Assembly (NCBI GenBank): GCA_964019415.1
Contig: OZ025875.1
Location: 2,270,001 to 2,334,000 of the forward strand
DNA: 64,000 nucleotides
Direction: 5' to 3'
Source: Ianthella basta
Taxonomy: Eukaryota > Porifera > Demospongiae > Verongiida > Ianthellidae
The position numbers and the translations under genes are program-made. A model generated the notes under the pieces. It had not been told where the DNA came from, did no database searches, and saw only the letters and a program-made list of their open reading frames with translations. Every line of letters starts with the position of its first letter. Within the stretch, counting starts at the first letter, position 1. This document shows, in pieces, positions 22,816-38,268 of the stretch.

Positions 22816-23940
22816 GAGAAACAGCTGTCTGTAGCTCTTCTATCTTTATTGGATGACGGGGGGGGGGGGGGGGGGGAGGCGATCACTGGCTTCCAACTCA
22901 GTGGGGCTTTGTGCTCCCCCTACCAACTAAGACACCAATACTGATGTAGTTGGTGGGTTTGGCGTACTATCCAGTGATTACCATTCAAGGGTTTATAGTT
23001 ACTGATAATCTACACAATAAATGGTTAATGTTAATTTGGTGAAAGAGCATTTTTATGGGGAACAAACTGTTTGAATCTATGGGGCTCTTTCAGCTGTTCA
23101 AGTCCTCTATCGTCTGTATTCCATGAATGCTCAAAGAATCTCGGTAGTGTATAGCAATTACACTACAGTGCAGTGCTCGGTTCACTCTCTGCTGCTACTT
23201 GGGTGAGAGTTTCTGGTACTATGTAGATTCCTACTGTGCAAGCAAGCAATGGTGTAAATTGTGGCAATCAGTGAACTGATATATATATGGGTGCTTGGTG
23301 AGTAGACACATAGCAATGCAACAGATTCTTGTGTAGGGTGTTTTGAACATGAAGGTCTTCCTCAGCTAGTAAGGAGACTGCATGGCAATATTTCTGCATT
23401 GTACGTAACTTTTCTAAGGCCACAGTGTTGAAAGCTTTTGAAGCAGATGGCTATAAATTGTACTGACCACATGGCCCAGGTATATGCACCATGTAATGGC
23501 AAAGCTTCTAGCTTATGTCATGGCCTTCACTCTATAAATCATCCATCCAACATTGCATTGCAACACACTGCAATAGCCCAATCCTCCCGTCACTTGTTCA
23601 TGACAGCCCACACGCAGTATGTATGAAAGTTCAAAACCTTTAATTTTTTGTTACAGTGCACTTTCGTTTGAGCAAAGTGACACTACCTGATCTCCTAAAA
23701 TTGTTTCAAGCTAATTGTTCCTTTCTGTATACTGCCATATTCATATGGATGCAGAATCTGTGCACAGTATGCATGGTATGTGAATCTCACTGACAGATAC
23801 TGTATACAGAAACAATGAACAGAGAATGACCTAATAATAGCATGTCACAATGACTATGTGAATCAATGATATTTGCTTAAGTGCACATGACAAGCATTTG
23901 CCATCATCTTTACCTTCATACTCATGTATACTTCATTCAG
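22816..23940. other. Unit 2 helix 1 to helix 2 intron remainder
   Basis: No gene is seen here. Positions 23345-23640 align with 52885-53240 in the same intron of unit 3 (shared GAAGGTCTTCCTCAGCT and GGAGACTGCATGGCAATA), showing that units 2 and 3 share intron history that unit 1 lacks. Confidence 0.6.
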
Positions 23941-24203
23941 GAAACTAAGACGGGCTGTCCATGTAAAGCTGTTACTCAACCTCTGCTTTGCTCTGTTGGG
24001 GCTGTATATCACCTTCATCATCAGCACTGTCTCAACTGGTGTACCTGTGCTCTGTGGAGTGGTCTCTGCTCTCATGCACTACTTCTTCCTGGCTGTGTTC
24101 TTCTGGATGGCAGCAGAAGCCATTCACTTACACAAGAAGTTGGTGACTGTGTTCAAACCAGACATCACCAGCTATGTCACCATTGCCATGGCAATATGCT
24201 GGG
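23941..24203 (+). pseudogene. Unit 2 relic: helices 2 to 4 exon
   Basis: This exon is completely open, 263 bp, with the same splice sites as in units 1 and 3 and nearly the same protein ([39 protein letters not shown]). It sits in a broken gene, which is why it is listed as pseudogenic. Confidence 0.85.
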
Positions 24204-24295
24204 GTAGGTTGGTGCATGTGGAGAGGGAGAGTAACACAATAACTTGCATTCTCTTTGTACTGTATTGCCTTCATGTGCAATCCTACCTCCTACAG

Positions 24296-24362
24296 TTGTT
24301 CCAGCTTTCATTGTGGTGTTCTCCTTGGCTCCATATTACCAGAACTACATCCATCCAAAATT
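24296..24362 (+). pseudogene. Unit 2 relic: helix 4/5 exon with GC donor
   Basis: The 67-bp exon encodes [19 protein letters not shown]. The donor is GC (AATT|GCAAGG) instead of the GT of the other units; GC donors can work but are weaker. Confidence 0.8.
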
Positions 24363-24452
24363 GCAAGGAATTTTCAGAGAATGCTGCGCCATACTGACTA
24401 TGTGCAGTATACTAAATGTGCATTGTTTTCCCTTCCTCTATACAAATTACAG

Positions 24453-25126
24453 CTGCCGTGTGTATGGGTACTCCTTCTTTATTGGCCTTTTTGTACCATT
24501 TGGTGTCATCTGCATTAATTATGAACTGGGTTGTATTCGTCCTCATTTTGCCAACTTACTGTGTAAGCCCAAGGTTAGGAAGCAACAATGGGAACCATCA
24601 CAAACTGAAGGAGAACTTTATGATTGCTCTTGGACTGTCTCTTCCCTTTGGAATGGGTGGGCCATTGGTCTGCCAGCGCAAGAAGGCTACTCATGGTGTG
24701 TCTAGATCTAGTTTCACCAGTCCCAGCAAGTCTCGCTTTGGAACAATGACTTCTGCCATCACATCCTTGGAAGGAACTTTGAAACTTGGCACACTGAGGA
24801 AGGCTGGCAAAAGCACTGACACTCTAACACGCAACACAACTGCTGAAAAAGCTAATCTATACTCTTTTACTAGTCCTACTGGAAGACTGACAGACATTGC
24901 CTCCCCTTGTGTTCCCACATCCCCCTATTTGCCACATGTACAGATTGAGTTAGTCCACAGATTGGACCAAGATGGACAATCCAACAATGAGGAACCCGTA
25001 AAAGTGGACATTGGCACCGAGTCCATTGTTGAAACCATGAGCTTCGAATCCATGACAACTCCTCTTTGTTGGGCTTTAATTCTCTCTGGAGATTGCTATA
25101 TTCATAGTCCAGAACAAGGAGACTGA
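24453..25126 (+). pseudogene. Unit 2 relic: last exon lacking helix 7
   Basis: Helix 5 and the first part of helix 6 are recognisable, then the sequence jumps from ATTGGTCTG to CCAGCGCAAGAAGG. This removes about 149 bp (end of helix 6 and all of helix 7) relative to unit 1. A 1-bp loss just before restores the frame into the tail, and other indels shift it earlier. No seven-helix receptor can be made. Confidence 0.9.
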
Positions 25127-26289
25127 AGGGCTCTGGCACTATTCCATTGCAACTGCACCTACGTATATTCTATATCCTGGGTGTGACATAGAATGCACTA
25201 TATTTTATATGCTAACTGTCAATCAACACCATGCATTACATGTCAAGACTGTATTTTACATACAGATGTAGCAAGATTTCAATATATGCATACAGTGATT
25301 TTGCATCATAGCTGTTAAGTGTGTGCTTCTACTTAGTAGTCCTTGGCCAGAGGATGATAATTGTGATTTCATTGTGTGACCTGTTTTAACATATCAATGA
25401 ATTATATGTATTATATTTAAGTGAGAAGATTACATGCGAATGAAAAAAGTAAACATCTTCACTGGTGCTTCACAAGGGAGTTTCAAGCAGGGCCACAGTT
25501 GTGCAGATTTGGTCTGGGCACAATGTATGTATTATGCTCATGGCCACTAGAATTGTTACTGTGTGTACAGTGTTGTCACTGATTTTTCCATAAATGGGCA
25601 TAGACAGACTGTGCATTTCCCATTCATTTGATACCATTAGAGGAGAAGAAAAGTATTGGAAGTCATTATATGGCTGGATGCAACAAAGGTTACCATCAGT
25701 TGGTCAGAGCTATACACACATGCACATCCAATTGTCAGAGCCTCCAGTCTCAGACCTAGGTATGCTCACAGAATGGGAATTTGGAGATGCATGACTTCCA
25801 CTTTTCCAACGAAGGAAAAGAGCCATTACATCTCATAGTTCCAACAGCATGCAACACTCTTGAGGACTGGGACCTCCTGGTGAATGAATCTAAAGGGAAT
25901 TTGAATTAATATACCTGTATCCACCTATCAGATGCTGACCAACAGTATAACATTGATCAGGTGTGTCCATGGTAATAGGCTATATGGCACACTAGCAGAT
26001 CCATTTGGTTCCACTTAGGTAACAGTATATGCAGTGTCATGAATAGGATTGTCCTTACACATGCATACAAACCACTGATTTATATATGTACTTCTATAGT
26101 TTTAGTTCCCAACTTGTCCCAGTACGAAGATGGTCTGTATAATCATGTGGGACCTTATTGCTGTACCCACAGAGTGCATTCAGGAGGAAGATGAAAGCAG
26201 CAATCAGTTAGAGACTGTAGATGGAGCAAGTTTAATTATCAAGAGTGGATATGGAGGAAGCCTCATGCAATTATGGAAGAGTGCATTAT
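25127..26289. other. 3' flank of unit 2
   Basis: Positions 25140-25690 are related to the flank after unit 3 (55310-55930), for example around CATCTTCACTGGT and TTATGCTCATGGCCAC. This shows the duplicated unit includes at least 550 bp of downstream DNA. The rest, to 26289, shows no recognisable feature. Confidence 0.6.
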
Positions 26290-26450
26290 AGGCTCAGTGT
26301 GGCGTACTGAAGGTTGATATTGGATGGCTGCTTGGCTGCTTCTGTTTCCACCACAAGTTAAACACTTGTGGTTTCAGCAGAGAAAGGGAAGGCTGCTGTC
26401 ATCGTGACTGAAGCATTGTAGAGAGAGGAAATTGCTTGCAGTTACCACTG
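26290..26450 (+). repeat. Dispersed repeat R2, plus copy
   Basis: It aligns with 37425-37605 over about 160 bp (GGCTCAGTGTGG, GATATTGGATGG, CACTTGTGGTTTCAGCAG, TTGCTTGCAGTTACCACTGC). The reverse complement is at 22600-22810. Confidence 0.65.
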
Positions 26451-26952
26451 CAGGAGGAAACTAGTGTATAAAAATCCCTTTAGAATTATAATGAATTTAG
26501 GAATCGTCAGCAAAAGCAAAAAAAAACAAGCAACAGTAACTCAACACCATGATAAAACACTTTTCATTGAAGTTTGCTCTGAGACTCAAAGGATGTCAAG
26601 AGGGCACTACTACAACGAGCAGAAGTGTTTGAGTAGCAGCATGGCGTGCAGTTTTGCAAACTGGTGGGACATCGATGTGCAGGTACATCGACGCTACAGC
26701 GTTAGCATTTGAGGAGCATGAAACGATCCGAATCTTAGCAACTGCTTGTCAAAGAAGGGTTGATAGATGTCAAAACAACCCCTCGAGGTGAAACACACCA
26801 AAAAGAGTTAAGAAATACTCAGAAATTCGAAGTCGGTGGATAAAGTATCCTAGTATATTTTAACCGGGAGGATACAAAATAGGGGGGATGGAGTAAGCGG
26901 GGGACCGTTTTCGGCAGGGGACACTTAGCTGCGTGACATGCTCCTCTCTACT
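26451..26952. other. Unassigned spacer
   Basis: No convincing gene, repeat or RNA was seen. A short + frame here has no recognisable domain. Confidence 0.5.
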
Positions 26953-27319
26953 TAGACGTTCATCGATAGATAATGTAGCCAAAACAGTTGTAACCGTAAG
27001 TATGATTAGATGCCGCCCAAGCAGTGTCTGCGGGATTTAAGCACGAAGCTGGAGGGGGCGAAGTGCCCGAGTACGTACTCGAGTGTTGAGTGGTCCAATC
27101 AAAGTCGTACCCCCTTTCTCTTCTTGACGATGTCCGCGTCATTGGCAAGCGACGACGATGAAAGAACTCTCCGGCACTTGTGAGCCTTCTTGCTGTACTC
27201 TTTCGCCGTCTGCTGCTGATCCTACATACGCCTTACGGAGGCCATCCGCGATGAGAACTGAAGGAAATCTGAAGGAGTGCTGAAAAACTGAAGGAGTGTT
27301 GAGTGGTAAAATCAAAGTC
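26953..27319 (+). repeat. Dispersed repeat R1
   Basis: The family is marked by AAACAGTTGTAAC, GTAAGTATGATTAGATGCC, CAAAGCTGGAGGGGGC, GAGTGTTGAGTGGTCCAATC and CTCTCCGGCACTTGTGAGCC-like words. Further copies are at 40557-40850 (+), 47518-47680 (-) and partly 38277-38330. A second partial copy follows and is interrupted by the LINE at 27320 (continuing at 30376-30505). No protein motif is recognised; it may be a non-autonomous element. Confidence 0.6.
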
Positions 27320-30300
27320 AATCAATCAATCAATCAATCAATCATACACAGCTTTGTCTCCAATGCTGGAGGTCGCTGGAATTATTTTCTAACAGTTCTG
27401 TGCAAGAAATAGTTCACATCATGCTGTGCTAAATAGTTCAATAATTAACTGTTCAATTTACTTTCAGATCATCAGCCCATCTTTTCCTTGGTCTTCCCCT
27501 CGGTCGCTATCCGGGCACATTCTCCATATACACCTTCTTTACCATCCTGTCATCTGTCATTTCTTCCATCTTCTTTAACCATTCTGTCTTCTTGTTCTCT
27601 ACTCTTGATACCACTGCCACCTGTCCCAGTCTTGATCTAATATCAACATTCCTCACTTTGTCCAACATAGTCACTCCTTCCACTCTCCTCAGGCATCTCA
27701 TTTCAAGGGCTTGTATTCTGCTCTTGTGTCTCTCTAGCAGGGTCCAGGTCTCACATGCATACAACAGAGTTGGCATCACCGTGGCATTGATCACTCTAAG
27801 TTTTGTTGCCTTGCTCAGTTCTCTTCAATCAATTATCTCTTTTCTCATAGCTCCAATCACTTTGGATGCTGCTCCTATTCTGTGGTCTACCTCTGCTTCA
27901 CATGATCCCTCTTCATCTAACATGGCTCCTAGATACTTCATTGTCTTCACATTTTCTATCTCCACTCCATTTACTGTAATGTTGCATGTGCCTCCTCCTC
28001 TCTTCACCACCATTACCTTTGTCTTTCCCCAATTGATTGTCATTCTCCATTTCATCATCACTTCATCCAGCACCTTCACATTTCTTTCTGCATCCTCATC
28101 TCTTTCTGTCACTAACATTAGGTCATCGGCAAACAAGAGAAGCTGTATTATGCCTGTTTCCATCTCAACTCCTCCTTCAAACCTCTGTTTTGCCTCACTC
28201 ACAATGTTGTCCATAAAGATGTCAAATAGCCATGGTGACATAGTGCATCCCTGTCTCACTCCTTGTCCTACTCCAAACCAGTCTGATTTCTGACCTTGAA
28301 CCCTGACACATGCCTTACCATCATCATATAGTGACCTCACTGCTCTTATCAGCTCACCATTCACTCCATATGCCCTAAGCACTCTCCACTATAACTCCCT
28401 GTCTACCCTGTCGTATGCTTTCTCTAAGTCCACACAAACCATCAGCATCCTCTTGTTCTTTTCAATAATCTTCTCTCCTAACTGCCTGACAGTAAACAAC
28501 TGGTCTACACAGCTCCTCCCTCTTCGGAATGCCCCCTGCTCTTCCAACACTTTCCCTTCGGTGATTGTCCTCATCCTCTTCTCCAACACACTGGCATACA
28601 CCTTGCCAGGTATACTCAGCAAGCTGATGCCCCGGTAATTCTCGCATTGGGTTCTGCTTCCTTTCTTGTGGATCGGGACAATCAGTGCCCTTCGCCAGTC
28701 CATTGGGACACTCCCACTCCTCCATGCCAGGTCCATGATTTTGTGCAGCCACTCTACCACTACCCCTCCACCTGCTTTCAGCATTTCTCCAGTGACCCCA
28801 CATACTCCAGGTGCTTTCCTATTCTTCAGTCTCAAGATGCTTGAGCACACTTCCTCCATACTTATCCTCTCATGTCTAGTCCCCTCTACTCGTTCTTCTT
28901 CTCTGCTTGCAATTTTGCATTCATTCTGTTGAACTCCTTCACCCTGTAACAGTGATGCAAAGTACTCTTTCCACCTATTCCTAACCTCTTCCTCCTCACA
29001 CAGCACCTGTCCACTTTCATCACATACTCTTCCCACTTCACTGCTACCCTTTGTCCTATCTCTTATCTTCGCCCAAAACCTTCTCTGATTGTGTTGGAAA
29101 TCTCCCTGCAATGTCTCGCCAATTTTCTTCCATTCCTCATTTTTCGCTTTCCTCACTGTATGACTTGCTGCCCTTTTGGCCTTCAGGTAAACTTCCTTTG
29201 CATTCTCAGTCTTCACTTGTAGCCACCTCTTATATGCCTCCTTCTTGCTTTTCACTGCCACTTCAACCTCCTTGCTCCACCATGCAGTCCTCTTCTCTTT
29301 TCTGACTTTCTTTCTTCCACACACTACTTCAGCTACCTCCTTAACGTCACTCTTAAATTCATTCCATGCCGCTTCCACATCATCCCCATTCACACACTTT
29401 GCTTCCCTCATTTTTTGGCTCAGTTTTGCACAATATTTCGTCTTTCCCTCTTTAGTTCGCAGTCTCTCACTTCTCAGCTGACTCTTCTTTTCTGTCTTCT
29501 TAGTCTGCTTTCTACCCCTCACTTTCATCTTCATCAGCACCAGGTGGTGATCGCTACCAATCTCAGCCCCGCGTACCACTCTCACATCATTCACATCTTT
29601 TCTCAGATCTGATCTTACTAAAAAGTAGTCTATGATGGACCGAAGTTGTCTTCCTGGACACTTCCAGGTGAACTTATGAATTTCTTTGTGCTCAAAGTGG
29701 TCAGTCATTATGCTGAATTCATTTTCTGCACTAAACCAGAGTAACCTGCTTCCACTATCATTCTTCACCCTTTCACCATGCTTCCCAATCACACCAATCC
29801 ATTCTTCCACATCATTGCCGACCCTTGCATTAAAATCTCCCAGTACTACCACCTTGTCCCCTCTAGGTACTCTATCTACCACTTCCTGAAGTTGTGCATA
29901 GAACCCATCTTTGGTTTCGTTGTCCCTGTCATCCGTTGGGGCATACACCTGCACGAGCGCCATCCACACTCCCGCGACCCGTAGCCTAATCATTACGCAC
30001 CTTTCACTTACGCACCTCCAGCTTCTGACGCAGTCCGCCAAGCGCTCTGCTACGATTATCCCCACACCGCACTTCGCTCGCCCTTCTGTCACTCCAGCGT
30101 AGACATACCTCGCTCCATCTATTTCTGTCATGCCATTTCCTCTCGCTTTAGTTTCACTGAGACCGAGGACATCGATGTTGTAACGCGCCATTTCCCGAAC
30201 CACTTCTTCTTCTCTCGATCTTAATGTTCTAACGTTCCAGGTACCTATTCTATAGATATTACTTGCCTCCTCAGTTGGCGATACCATCATTGGTGCTTCG

Positions 30301-30375
30301 GTGGGTTGTCAAATCGTAGACAAGGAGCCCGACGCGAAGGCTAATCTACCGCCATTTTCTCTCACGTGTCACTCT
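27320..30375 (-). mobile_element. RTE-like LINE, near full length
   Basis: This 3,056-bp minus-strand element is flanked by a 13-bp direct repeat, TAAAATCAAAGTC, at 27307-27319 and 30376-30388. It has a (TTGA)n tail at its 3' end, the hairpin sequence at 27358-27371, one long ORF, and about 85 bp of leader before the first ATG at 30290. It inserted into repeat R1. It is the most complete copy of the family found at 512 and 9813. Confidence 0.92.
27466..30290 (-). pseudogene. RTE-like LINE ORF with three nonsense codons
   Basis: A single reading frame of about 940 codons starts MMVSPTEEASNIYRIGTWNV. The APE endonuclease has GTWNVRTL, GLSETKARG, VVLGDFNARVG and GSDHHLV. The reverse transcriptase has KAPGVCGVTGEML, NYRGISLLSIPGKVY, VCVDLEKAYD and LLFADDLMLV. 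The C-terminus has LLYACETW and a RPRGRPRKRW block. In-frame stops lie at about 28389 (after DREL), 27825 (after EIID) and 27507 (after NVPG). There are no frameshifts, so inactivation is recent or could be overcome only by readthrough. Confidence 0.9.
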
Positions 30376-30505
30376 TAAAATCAAAGTCGTCTCTCCTTTC
30401 TCTTCTTGACGATGTCCGCATCATTGGCCGCCGACGACGATGTGGGAAGCCCGATAAAAGAACTTTCCGGCACTTGTGAGCCTCTTGCTGTACTCTTTCG
30501 CAGCT
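30376..30505 (+). repeat. Repeat R1, part displaced by the LINE
   Basis: The sequence continues the R1 copy that begins just before 27320: CTTTCTCTTCTTGACGATG, GCATCATTGGC and CTTTCCGGCACTTGTGAGCC. It was separated from its 5' part by the LINE insertion. Confidence 0.7.
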
Positions 30506-30894
30506 GTAACAGGATTTCCAACCCAGTATCACTCCTAAAATTGGGCCTATAAGCATATGTTGGTCTGAGCGCTATTGTGTGCACACACAACATATTACGC
30601 GCTAACTTATTATGAGCAAATGTACAATAATTGCATTGAATGAATATGTTACGCGCATACCTCCAACCTAATGTTAATATAGTACATAATGCTAGCACTG
30701 TAAGGTAAAATGCGGTAACTCCGTGAAAACTTAATTTATTGCCGCGTAATTCCAACATTTGAAAGGCGGCGAATGCCCGACTTATTTTCCAGCTACTGGC
30801 ATCTAGTGCCAAGGCGTACACCAAAACTGAAGTGAATTGAGCTAATATTTCCCGAGGTATCAGCAGAAATGTGACAACGATCGTAAAATAGTAG
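30506..30894. other. Unassigned spacer
   Basis: Nothing clear was found. A GGTAACTCCGTGAAAAC motif at about 30713 resembles the ends of the element at 30895-31808. Confidence 0.4.
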
Positions 30895-30913
30895 GTGGGG
30901 TAACGTCGTGAAA

Positions 30914-31127
30914 ATGGCGGCTATACCGCATTATATGAGGAACGGTGAAGGAATTGGCTTAATTGCAGAGGAGATGGGACTAGACAATGAAACTGAGCCT
31001 GTGGCCTATCATTCTTGTGGATTCAATACAAAATCAGCTTGTACACGGTTAATAACGCCGTCATTCGACAGCATACCTGATGCGGTATCATCTATTAGAA
31101 AGATCGAGCCTGAGGTTGCTCATTTTG
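30914..31127 (+). CDS. Possible first exon, unknown protein
   Basis: An ATG in a purine context (GTGAAAATGGCG) opens 71 codons starting MAAIPHYMRNGEGIGLIAEE and ending in a CATTTTG|GTGCGT donor in phase 1. No family is recognised and no following exon could be assigned. It may be part of the surrounding repeat element instead. Confidence 0.25.
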
Positions 31128-31428
31128 GTGCGTACCTGGCTTATAATTACTAGTGGTCATGTAGTCTACACACAGGTTATATGTAACTGATGAAGTACGT
31201 TTGTTGCAGTTTTGCATGCGCTGAGTGAGATAGAACCAAAACTAAAGTTTTTTCGCTGAATTTGCCGTACCCGGAACGCAACTTGCTCCCCTGTCGCAGC
31301 AAGAAAGAATCGCAGCGGCTCAGAGCCCTGGTGGATGATTCACTATAAAGTCAGCATGCTGTGTGCCAGAGTACAACTAGATCGCCCGTATACAATCGCG
31401 AAGTTACAGCCATTAGAATTCAAAGCAT

Positions 31429-31764
31429 GGGCGGATTTAGGGGGGGGGCCTGGGGGTCATGTGACCCCCCCTTAGCCTAGACCCTAAGATTTTTTCAAAG
31501 CAGAAAATGGCAGTAAGCAGTATTTATGGCATAGAAAGGGCTATGAATCAAATATGACACAATCATTTTTACCATAAACCTGCCCGATGTGATTGTACAG
31601 TAGTCCAATATGCCAAAATTGGCTTTGACTTCAATGCCACCCGATGGCGGCCATTTTTATGACGTCACAAGCGTTATTTTATTGCAATAAAGATGGCCGC
31701 TCAGACATGTGAAGTTTGAAAAATTACTTTGTGACCCCCCCTTTACAAAATCCTGGATCCGCCC
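31429..31764. mobile_element. Small terminal-inverted-repeat element
   Basis: The left end GGGCGGATTTAGGGGGGG, with GTGACCCCCCC close by, is mirrored by GTGACCCCCCCTTTACAAAA, then a GGATCCGCCCC end. The 336-bp element is AT-rich inside and non-coding. Related GGGCGGATCC-ended non-autonomous elements are common in invertebrates. The flanks share only CAAAG, so the target duplication is uncertain. Confidence 0.6.
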
Positions 31765-31838
31765 CTGCAAAGTTCACGAAGTTGCCCCATTCGCGAAGTT
31801 ACCCCACGTGACCTTACTAGCAGTATTATTGTGTAACA

Positions 31839-35985
<4,147 letters not shown>

Positions 35986-36889
35986 GTATGTTTTCATTAA
36001 TGTCATGTATTCATGTAGTGTAATTGTTGATTCATTTATTTGCTTGTTGATTGTCTGTGTAATGCCCCTGAGTGATATCATTCACGTGCATAGCGGCATA
36101 CGCATTGCAGCCATTTTGTTTCTAGGAATTGCATGCTACTTAATTGTGTACATGTCACACAGGGTTAATTACTTGCATGGCAGTAACGCGAATCTTTTAT
36201 ATAAATACACTTATATAGGTCTACGTGTAAATGGGCGTGCAGTTGAGGGTGGAGGCAAAAGTGCATGAGTACATGGGTGCACCTCGTGCATGCATCCAGC
36301 ATGTCAATTACAAGGGCATGGGCTTGAGTATGGGCGTTTATTGCATTAACACATCAAATTAAGTTAGGGTTTCCACTGAACTGCAAAAGCCTAGCCAGTC
36401 ACTGAGTCTTGCCACAATCTAATGCAGAATTATAATGTTGCACAACATCCACAAAAGTGGCATGCACGAAATGGAAGCCCTCATTGCATTCACACATGCC
36501 ATCATTTCAATTGCTTAAGTGCGGTGGAGTAAGGGCTCATTTAATATTTGTGTGGAATCTGCGGAGAGCTACGTCACGAGAACGATGAAGGCCACGGTCA
36601 TGAAAATTGCATGAGCACATTTGGCTGATCATGACAGACCCTATGGCATGCTCCGCATGTCAGTGCTGGGCAAAGTATGTGCAATACAGCCCTGACACAC
36701 TCAATCTGGAAACACAAACATTGTGCAATGCCCACAAAACTGGTGTCATATCATAACGCTCATTGCTCAATGCAAACACGCAAACTGCCACGTGGTAAAC
36801 ACAAGCACGCTGGTGTAAGAGGTCATTTAATGTTTATGTGGAATCTGCCCTGACACACTCAATCTGGAAATGCAAACATACGTTAAATA
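35986..36889. other. Unassigned spacer
   Basis: No gene was seen. Two segments near 36545 and 36838 share TTTGTGTGGAATCTG / GTTTATGTGGAATCTGCCC, and CCTGACACACTCAATCTGGAAA occurs twice (about 36692 and 36848), so a local duplication of about 150 bp is present. Confidence 0.5.
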
Positions 36890-37410
36890 GGGAGTGATGA
36901 TCGCACTCATAATTGGTGTGAATTGGTTGCCACTGTGAGCACACCCATTTGCAGTGTGATGGTCACTCCAACCATGTAGTACACAACATACCATTCATTG
37001 GAACAGTATTCAAGGGACTAAGCACTTCAGGGTACCTGTCACTACAAATACAGCACACAGCATACCACCTGGTGGGATTGTTTGTGGTTGACACAAAGTA
37101 CCTAATGGCACATTAAATTGCACACTCAGTTTGACGAGGTCCTCCCACTGTACACAACATACCATCAGGCCAAGCTGTATCCTGGGTAGCTATATATGTA
37201 CTTAGATAGCTCGTAGGATTCCAAGTATACTCTCATCTTTGTGTATAAATTACTTCAAAGTCTCTTAATCTATCAGAAATGATGTGAACAATTAACAGTG
37301 TGGATACTGGTGACAGTGTGAATGTCACTTTAAAGTGTGACTGATTACACCACTGGTGTGAGCACTGAGTGGTGTGACGGTCACACCATATTGTTAACAG
37401 TGCTGTTTCA
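36890..37410 (+). repeat. Dispersed repeat R3, plus copy
   Basis: The block shares many words in inverted orientation with 55961-56600: CTGTGAGCACACCCATTTGC, ACCACCTGGTGGGATTG, GAGGTCCTCCCACTGTACAC and CTCATCTTTGTGTATAAAT. Both copies contain short GTGTGA...TCACAC palindromes and end near CTGTTAA / TTAACAG. It is probably a non-autonomous DNA element; no transposase is present. Confidence 0.6.
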
Positions 37411-37424
37411 CTCTGATTGGGGCT

Positions 37425-37605
37425 CAGTGTGGTGTACTGATGGTTGATATTGGATGGTGCCTGCATGGCAGCTTCTGTTTACACCACAAGTTAATAAGCA
37501 CTTGTGGTTTCAGCAGAAGGAAAGGGAGGCTGCTGTCATTGCGACTGAAGCATTGTTGAGAGGGGCAATTGCTTGCAGTTACCACTGCAGAGGTAAATAG
37601 ATTGA
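37425..37605 (+). repeat. Dispersed repeat R2, plus copy
   Basis: It matches 26290-26450 and the reverse complement of 22600-22810. It is followed by GGTAATCACTGGATA, as around the unit 2 copy. Confidence 0.65.
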
Positions 37606-37698
37606 ATGGTAATCACTGGATATCATGCCTAACCTACCAACTACACCAGTAGCTACTGGTGTCTCCCTGGGGTAGGTTTGGCAAAGTATCCAGTGAAA

Positions 37699-38268
37699 GT
37701 AGATTTTGTCATTCCATAGTAATTCTCTTAAATATCATTTTCAAACCTTGTTATGACTCATAAACTCAAACAGGCCATGAAGGTGATGACTTAAGAGTGG
37801 CATTTGTTCATTTCATTGCTTTTGGAAAGTGAAACTAGCTGGTATGCACCGAGTGTTACTGTATTAGTACCTGTACTAACAATCTTTCCTACACAACATG
37901 ATTGTGGGATTGTAGGCTAGGTGACATCATGCCCTCTGTGTAGGATAAACAGCTGTGTATTGTGTACATACACTGAAACAGCCACCTGTGAGCCAGTTCT
38001 AACTGACCATTATTATAGAGAGGTGGCTGCTCTACAGAGGTACATTAATTGAAATGCTTTGGGCTATTTGGGGCTTTGGAGGCAGGCTGTTTATGAGAGG
38101 TGGCTGCCTAACACAGTGACCTCTTAGACATGATTTGTTCCACTATATCTGTTATGGGTGTGTATACTGTATGTACCTTACACAAGTTGTGCGCAGGTGT
38201 TGTGAGCATTTGTAACTGCTTACTGAAGATTCCTTCTTACCTAGCACAAAGGTAGAGGCATTGTGATT
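37699..38268 (+). repeat. Duplicated block R4, left copy
   Basis: About 570 bp align in direct orientation with 40944-41474. Shared words include GATTTTGTCATTCCA, AAACAGGCCATGAAGGTGAT, GAAACTAGCTGGTATGCACC and GATTCCTTCTTACCTAGCAC. Small indels distinguish them. A short frame with [19 protein letters not shown] in the right copy is interrupted in the left one. Its nature is unknown. Confidence 0.75.

Larger units (their letters stand above)
30895..31808. mobile_element. Possible terminal-inverted-repeat element
   Basis: GTGGGGTAACGTCGTGAA at the left is mirrored at the right by TTCGCGAAGTTACCCCAC, with an extra partial copy just inside (CACGAAGTTGCCCC). This would be a DNA element of about 0.9 kb containing the short frame at 30914 and the smaller element at 31429. 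No convincing target-site duplication was found. Confidence 0.4.
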
